Shown piece after piece: positions 56,900-64,000 of a stretch of 64,000 nt of DNA. The notes beneath the pieces are model-generated. The model was given only the letters and a program-made list of their open reading frames with translations. It did not search any database and was not told the origin of the DNA. The position numbers were made by a program, and so were the translations under genes. Source of the DNA: Eucalyptus grandis (Eukaryota; Streptophyta; Magnoliopsida; Myrtales; Myrtaceae); the NCBI RefSeq assembly GCF_016545825.1, contig NC_052621.1, positions 16,728,910 through 16,792,909 of the forward strand. Direction: 5' to 3'. Each line of letters begins with the position of its first letter. Within the stretch, counting starts at the first letter, position 1.

Positions 56900-59800
56900 G
56901 AAGTCTTGTCCAGTTAGATGTGTCGCTATGACTCAAAAATGTTGAGTCTAGTCTAAGAGTAGAATTACTCGAGAATATCTCCGTTACTTAGGTTGCTTCC
57001 CGTATGCTACTGGATTTTCACATTATCGCAGTCACGTTGATGAGGACCAATCAATGAGACAACCTTGCAACTTTGAGGGATCTGCAGTTGATGCTCTCCA
57101 GCCCTTGTACAATATTGTACAATATAGTTGTTACTCCGGCAAGAGCCGAGCAGAAAAGCACACTTGCGTGCTGTTGAAAAGAGGCTTTCTATTCTTGTGT
57201 CTTAGGAATGTTGCCTATTAGGTTTTCCTCTGATTTGATGTGATTTGGTTGTGGTGTTCCTCCATTATATATTCAAGTCAAAGCTCATTTGTAAGTCAAA
57301 AATCCATCTCATATCTCTTCACTATTCACCCCCATTCCATCCCCTTTGCTCTGTCTTATTCATTGTCACATGCGGCGTCAAACTCTCCGGTTGATCGATC
57401 ATGAAGACAAGAAAAATCCCAATTAAAGATTCAAATCTGGGAGCTGAAGCCCTTAACCATATTCTCATCAAGTTCTTAGCAATCTCTGCTTCTCAGTCTC
57501 TGTCTTCTTGCTTGTAATCGTCATCATCATCGCTATCATCTACTAGCCTCCATATCCATGGCTCATGTCCACCCTTGCTCTCACTAAGTTGCTAACTCAA
57601 ACCAAAAATGTCACCTTCAAGAATGACAATCCCATCCTAAAGACCAGCGGTAATTTGCCCCTTCTCCCCCCTGCGGTCTCTCCTACTTTAGCGTCGATCT
57701 TGGTCACTGTACTGCCATTATCGGAGATTGAGAGGGCTGAAGAGGTGATTGCGAAACTCGACCCTCAAGTCTGAGTCCTTATGCTATGAGGTGACCTTGT
57801 TCATGAATTGTTTGAATCTTCATGTTATGATCGTCATTAAGAAGTTTGATGCTAGAGCCTTTAGGTTACTATGTTCCTAGGCATCAAACTTCAGTTAAAG
57901 ATTCAAAAACCGATGAGTGCAATGTGCCCTAGACAATAAGAACGCATTTGCTAACAATTCTACTATTGAAAATAATTTCCACTTAGAATTGGTTTCTTTT
58001 AATTTTATTCCCCAAACGAAAATTCATTTGGAAAATTCAAGGAAAGATAAAGCAAATGCTAGTATGGAAAGTTGGGAATGAGGGACTAACTCATTTTCCC
58101 ATATGCTCAAGCTGTCCACTGACTTCACCAGTCCCTTAAAAACTGGTCCCAGCAGGTAGCTAAATCATATGTAATACAATGTTATGAAGAACTCCAGAAA
58201 TACATACTCACTTGGAAAACATAAATCAAGCAAAGTGAGTTCCTAAAAATATTGGAAATGTCACAGTCCAAAGAGCGCAACAAATCAACCAAGAAAAGAT
58301 TCAACTGATTCATGGGAAAGAAATAAGAGCATGTGAAGATTGACCTCAAGTTTGACGATCTGCTGCCCAAAAGGGATATAAGAAGGGACATGATAACTCT
58401 GTATAGGTGTGTCCCTATCCTTGTTGTTGCCAAAAGAAAGATTATGAACTGCCGCGACAATCGAAGCGGAAAATTCCTTCCTCCAAAATAGGCTTAAAAA
58501 TCATATCCCCTGTGGTGACATGTGCAGCCACCACCCGACCTTCTCGAACAGTCATTTCCAATTTCAATCTCGACCCCTTCCTCTTTGTCGTGCCATCTAT
58601 GCAAGCACCAATTCACACCAATAGAGCTCTGATGTACACCTATTTATTATTTTTCCACATGCCAGCAGATACAAAAATGCTAACCCCATTGGAGAGCATT
58701 GATTAGAGTATAGCCTAAGAAACAAGATTAATAACCTCATCAGCTCTCCAACCCCACTCCAAAAAGGGGAAAAAGAAGAAGAAAAAGGCAAGCTCCAGAA
58801 AAGGAAAATGTACGAAACGTAAAAATGGCAGGAGAGCTTTTGACATGCAGTTTCACATCAAAGAAACATTGTGCATGCTACAAATGAAAACCTGCTGCTG
58901 CATAACAATTTAACATTCAAAAAAGGATGATGCAGTAGAAAGCCAATCCGGCAATCCAGCTTGTTGACTCGCACACTTACCTTCTTTCTTCAGCCCTTTT
59001 GACTCCAATTACACACAGATTCATCTTGCCTTAACTCAAATTTCGAGCACATGGTTGTGATCACAAGGAGATTTTCATATTACAGTCACATTACTTGTTT
59101 AATTTCATCGCAACTTCAGATTAGGGAAAAAAAAAGGTATAGCTTCTCCAAAAAAGTAGCACAGAGCATGCAATCCTCTCGACTTCACTGAAAATCACAT
59201 CACGTTCTCTCTCACAAGTAATCAAAAGTACACCACAATGAGAGTCAAAAGCTCGGTGACTCACTCTATTTGAAAAGAAAAAAAAAAGATAGGAAGGTGA
59301 AATCTTGACTTAAATGCATACTGAGAGAAAACTATATGGAGGAAAATGAAATATATTTGATAGACTGAAGTAGCCTTTCTCTTTCTCTTGTTTCCTACTC
59401 CTCACGAAGGATACTCTTGTGGTTATAACTATATGTATCAGCAAACGATAACTTCCATTATTCATCTCTGACTTTGGAGAAACTTCTTTCAGTCCAAAAT
59501 GAAGTAACTAAATTTCTCTTCCATTCCCTTCCCGTGTAGTAACCCAAATAATAGAATCATTGCAGGTGGGTTCTCTTTTTACCCCTTTCAATATTTTCCA
59601 TCCAAGATAAGAGTTAGAGTAAATCACAAATACTTATAAGTGAGTTGACAAGCAAGTAAAAGTGGGAACTGAAAGTACAATTAAACCGTGCTAATATAAA
59701 TTTGTTTCAACTGTACTTAATAGAAGTCACTTTTATTTCATGTTGACTAGGACATTTGTGGTTCTTGGTTCTGTTTGGTGTATACTGTATACAAAAAGAA

Positions 59801-61305
59801 AAAAATGATTTATTTCACCAAAATCAATCTAATAAGGGTAAAAGTCAAACCAAACTGTTGAGTTAGTTCGTCATTTATGAGATGCGGCACTAAACCAATA
59901 ACATAGAAGAAGCTAAGGAGTAACTTAGCACTTTAATCGTTAACATCAAGCAAGAAAATTATTTCCTTAGAGGGAAAATTGCAAACTGCAAAGACATTGA
60001 ACGACTATCAGCTACAACATTTTTTATTAGGTGCAAGAAGGATCATAGCCTTATTGTTGACAACAAAATTATTGCCTTAACATATAATATCGATTTGGTT
60101 AGGTTTATCCAGTTAACACAATTAAGGGAACCAAAAAAATAAGTTTAACAGGAAACTTCTCTACAACCCGAGACCAAATTATCAAATCAACCTTATCAGA
60201 TAAAAGTCATCAATTTCTAAAACTTTTACCACCACTACAGCTCATCAACTACGCAAAAGAACTATATTAACTTGAAGCAACAAACTTATTGAATTGCCCA
60301 TCTAGGAATAATTTGCCAGGCATCAAGTACCAAGACAAACTAATTGATTGGTTGATTGATTCAATCCAGAGACACTAATTGATTGCACCGAAATCCCCAG
60401 CAAAGAACAAAAATGATGAACAATTCAGCATTGTCTGACTACATAAGGAGCTCCTCTCGACTCAACTCAAGATGAGATGAACCATTCGTCTACCTTTTGA
60501 CTCAAATAAGTAGTATCACGACCAAGAGACCGGCATCTAAGATATGTTAAGAAACTTCAATGTTTTTCGATCCAAATATTTGTATGTTGACAATCGGAAG
60601 GCCAAGTACAAGCTATCATAAGTCGAACTGTAGCACCTTTATGAGTCAACCTGACCAGAAAAACCTGCACCATCTTCAGGAATCCACTCTCTACTTCCAC
60701 CATGCAAAACATTTTGAAACCGCTGTCACCAATCTTGATCCACTTTCAAAGGGAACAGCCATACAGCTATTTTCGAAACAACTAAAAATCAAAATCATTT
60801 AAAGCAAAATGCTTACAAGGAGGTTTTGGAGTATCAACGGAATAAGTTTCTGTTATGAGATCTAACTAGTCAAGCATGCGGTTTGTTCCTACTGCCGTTA
60901 CAGCTCACTACCTGAGCATTCAATTATTTGGTACATTTCAAGTATAAAAAAAAAGTACCCAAAAAATGTTTTCTCCGTGCTCTATCTTCTCTTTTGATCT
61001 CTCTGTTACTTCTCTACCCTCTTCTTTTTTTATTCTCATCGATTCAACTTTGCAATAACATAGATAGACAGAGAGATAAATTATAAAACAAAACCACAAT
61101 ATCTTTATTTGACAAGGGAATAGCTTCAGCAAGTAGAACTTACTTAATAACTCAACATGGACATAATATGAATCTAAACGACAACTGAAAAGTTTACCTG
61201 ACATCATCACGATCACCTCAAGCAACTGCCAACACTGAAGGCATGAATCAAGTACGACCTCAATCTGCCCAAATACTAAATAGGAGTCATGTTAAACAGG
61301 AATGC
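56900..61305. other. No gene recognised
   Basis: Long A/T-rich stretch. A 69-codon frame at 57,565-57,774 and frames at 58,182-58,460, 58,407-58,706 and 60,560-60,802 have no recognisable domains. The segment 60,285-60,430 is duplicated at 62,690-62,850. Confidence 0.4.
60285..60430. repeat. Direct repeat of 62,690-62,850
   Basis: 'ttattgaattg.ccatctag', 'gacactaattgattg' and 'ccgaaatccccagcaaag' occur in the same order and orientation at both places. The two copies bracket the MOS2-like pseudogene at a distance of about 2.4 kb. Confidence 0.85.
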
Positions 61306-62198
61306 CTACCATCTTTCTGACACTGTTGAGGCACCGAGCAAAACCCCAATTAAGCTTGGATCTCCAACATACTCAGCAATTTGACCAAGCTGCACGTTGA
61401 ACAACTCCTGACTATCAGCATCGCGGACTACACCAGTATCTCAGTCAATATCCCTGTCCACTAGACTCCCATGGACACGCTTATAACCGCTAGACAAAAT
61501 GCAAACCAGATGCCCACGCTTGCGTAATGGAATCTCAAGATATTCTTGATCTACACCTTAAATAAAGTGCTTTGCTCCCATCCATCAGTATATCATAAAT
61601 CTTCAGTCCAACGACATCAACTGCCCTTCCCCTCTTCAGATATAATTTCTCACCTTTCAATTTGCTAAATAGGAACCACGTGGCCACCCTTCCAACATGG
61701 AAATGGGAGATGGGGTCTCCACCTTTTCAAGAGGTTGAGATGGGGATGATTTAATTTCAAGTGTGGGTTTCGACTCCTATGCCCTACAAGGAGGCAGACA
61801 AAAAATTCGAGAGTGAGAATTAAAGTAAAAATAAAATAAAACCGACCAAAAAAAAAATATGTCAGATAGGAAACATCTTCCTTGGCATTCTTCCCCCACC
61901 CCTTTCCCCTCTTTCCATCCATAACACCCCTCTAATATACGTCGCCGCCACAAATTCCTCCACGGGCATGCCCTCGTGCCCCTGATCATCCCCCAACTTC
62001 GCCACCTCCTCCCTCAGTTTTTAGCCGGGAATCATCTACGCTACCCGATTTTTCCGGACGCTTCTGGATTGACCTCATCGTCCCCAGACGGCTCGTTGGA
62101 CTTCGGCGTGATAAGTAGCAGGTTTTTGCGGTTCGCTTCATCCGTCGGGGCTATCGGAGTGAATCGAATTGGGTGATCTGCTCGCGCGAGAGCTTCAT
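61306..62198 (-). pseudogene. MOS2-like G-patch/KOW RNA-binding protein pseudogene
   Basis: The minus strand starts MKLS at 62,198, like plant MOS2. A shifted Asp/Glu/Ser-rich stretch follows. Next comes the G-patch region: MPVEEFVAATYIRG, then GWKEGKGVG and KNAKEDV in three neighbouring frames (about 61,990-61,880; family 'MPVEGFGAALLAGYGWKEGKGIGRNAKEDV'). The C-terminal KOW region reads KLKGEKLYLKRGRAVDVVG, YDILMDGSKA, GVDQEYLEIPLRKRGHLVCI, HGSLVDRDID (then a stop), TGVVRDADSQELFNV and QLGQIAEYVGDPSLIG, ending at the stop 61,306-61,308. The first KOW domain is missing. MOS2 acts in the nucleus in microRNA processing and immunity. This copy has several frameshifts and a stop and cannot be functional. 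Confidence 0.8.
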
Positions 62199-64000
62199 GC
62201 CGATCGACGAGGCGGCTAAACAAAACCTAACCGAGCAAAAGAGCAATGAGAGAGCGAAAGTCGACCAAGATGTCGGCACGACCGAGGAAACTTTGGATTT
62301 TTGAAATGCCGTCCACAAATTTGAGCGTCTGTTGCAATTGGGTCCCGATGCTCTTTTTAGTTCCTTGCCTGATTTCTTTCTCCCAAACGTTCCCGGAGCA
62401 ATTTATATGTGCCTATCTCTAACATCATCAACACAAGGTCGAATAACACTTCTAGTAATTCTTCTTTAATATCATCACAGTGGATGGTTGCCGAAACCAA
62501 AACCTAAAATCGTCGCGCGATCCTATCAATCAATCTAGACTATTTTTGAGGTCCCTATGTTTACACAAAAAAAATTATTAATTCATCATTTATTAATATC
62601 TTCTACTTTCCATTCCAAAAATATAAAAAATTCAAAAGTCAACTTTTACAACTGATACGTCTCATCAATGGTTACTACATAAACCTAAAGCGACAAACTT
62701 ATTGAATTGTCATCTAGGAATAATTTGCCCATCACCAATCACCAAGCACCAAGCTCCAAGACAAACAAATTGATTGTTGACCAATTCAATCCAAAGACAC
62801 TAATTGATTGTACCGAAATCCCCAGCAAAGAGCAAAAATGATGAGCAATTCAGGTTATTTTTTTTTTCTTTCAGCATGTGATTAACCCCCGACATGAATG
62901 TTAGAAAAAAGATAAATCGCGTACTATATAATAATTATAAAAAAGAATACAAGGAGTATATTTCAAAGAAGATGAATTAAGAGCCACCACAACATAGTTT
63001 GTGGGCTCATCTTAGTGGACGGGCTTGAAAGTGACTGGGCCGGTGTTATCTTTGATTGGAGCTTTACTGATCAGGATTGGAGCTTTACTCGTTAAGTGAG
63101 CATAAGGGTAGTTGCTTAACTAGGTCTTTCTATTGCCTTTTGTTCATGGGTTTACCCTTTAAGAGTTTAAAAAATCAGCAATACCGTTGTCATCATGCGG
63201 AGGTCGTGTAACATGAACAATTTCATGAAAATAATCAAATGTCCGTGGTTTATATTCATGTGTGTAGTTCTTGATCAGACATCAGTTTTGCGTATTTACT
63301 GCTCTTTAAGTAACAAAACAGAGGGAACAAAATTGTTTGACCCATGCATGTCAATTGTCATTGGATCAAAGAAATTATTCTTAACTTTTTAGCCTTAAAA
63401 AAGCTTTGTCTGCATTGGAAGCAGCGTAAGTCATTAACTTGAGCATAGCAAGTCAATCAGCATTAGATATTTAAAGTCATATTCACACCATAGGTGTAAT
63501 TCCTCGACAAGACACTTCGTCCTAAGCCACACTCTAGAGTGATGAAGCTGTGGTTTTTGGTGGATGGTTTGCTTACAATGTGGGGTGAACACCCCCTCGC
63601 CTCATCCATTCTGCATGCATACCCTAAATTTTCTCCTTCTACCACTGGAAATTCTTTTGAGGGACTATATGACAAACAAAATGCCTGATTCAGGAAGAAT
63701 GTTTTCTGCTGAAACTCAAATGCTATCGTTGGTTTCTGGTCTTTAGCTTGTGTTCTAATATGTATTAGCTGTGCAAGGCATCAGAAAACCTAATGAACAA
63801 TTATGAAAACCTGTATTGCTTGTTTATTTAAGTGTGCAGTTTGTTGTTTTTCCCTTACAATCGTGAAAATTGATTGAATAGGATTACAAGGCCTCTTGTG
63901 TGCACATGATGTGCAGAAAAGGAACATCAGCAGGAAGTAAATAGGAAATGAAAGATAAAAAAATTGAGAAAACAATAAACTGAAGAAAGACAGCGGTCCA
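62199..64000. other. No gene recognised
   Basis: A/T-rich. 62,199-62,540 is the GC-richer upstream flank of the MOS2-like copy. 62,690-62,850 is the second copy of the 60,285-60,430 repeat. The tandem phrase 'gattggagctttact' appears twice near 63,055-63,090. Short frames near 63,195 and 63,560 have no recognisable content. Confidence 0.4.

Overview
This is plant nuclear DNA: A/T-rich and repeat-laden, with Ty1-copia and long-LTR retrotransposons, a tRNA-derived SINE, a Tourist-like MITE, foldback elements, a spliced terpene synthase, and decayed copies of plant-specific gene families. A woody dicot is likely. The terpene synthase and the repeat style would suit Myrtaceae, but that is inference. 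Nothing bacterial, organellar or viral was seen.

1-41 kb is a retrotransposon-rich segmental duplication. Copy A (1-12,050, plus 22,953-23,585) and copy B (26,570-33,424, 38,120-38,414 and 40,203-40,823) share, in the same order: a foldback element with ~0.9 kb inverted arms, two short unidentified ORF-bearing blocks, a long non-coding block, a broken polyol/sugar-transporter pseudogene (minus strand) and its flank. Each copy later took different insertions. A received a SINE (2.2-2.4 kb), a copia element (5.5-10.1 kb), a truncated copia gag (12.1-13.7 kb), and a nested TIR-element/solo-LTR block (16.3-19.7 kb). An ABCC-transporter pseudogene present as a ~0.9 kb near-palindrome (20.5-22.4 kb), flanked by fragments of a possible LEA_2-like gene, also lies here. 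B received a different copia pol with a 3' LTR (33.4-36.4 kb).

41-46 kb holds the only well-preserved gene, a terpene synthase on the plus strand. Exons 2-7 (43,461-45,764) are open, with canonical splice sites, an RxR motif, a DDxxD motif and an NSE/DTE motif. Exon 1 (about 42,640-42,840) is broken: there is no clear ATG, the transit-peptide region is split between frames, and a frameshift falls inside the RR(x)8W motif.

46-64 kb is a graveyard of gene copies and repeats: a foldback element (46.7-47.6 kb), a 3.46 kb solo LTR with a perfect 5-bp target duplication (47.9-51.4 kb) abutting an EngB/EMB2001-type GTPase pseudogene, a Tourist-like MITE (52.9-53.3 kb), an AAA-ATPase fragment joined head-to-tail to a CAF1 deadenylase pseudogene (55.3-56.5 kb), and a MOS2-like G-patch/KOW pseudogene (61.3-62.2 kb, minus). 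Apart from the terpene synthase, no gene here looks able to make a normal full-length product. The strongest leads are the ABCC hairpin locus, the broken terpene synthase, a patchwork block at 29.5-29.9 kb that may be an assembly artefact, and the conserved splice-like signals in the two solo LTRs. All family assignments come from reading translations by eye.
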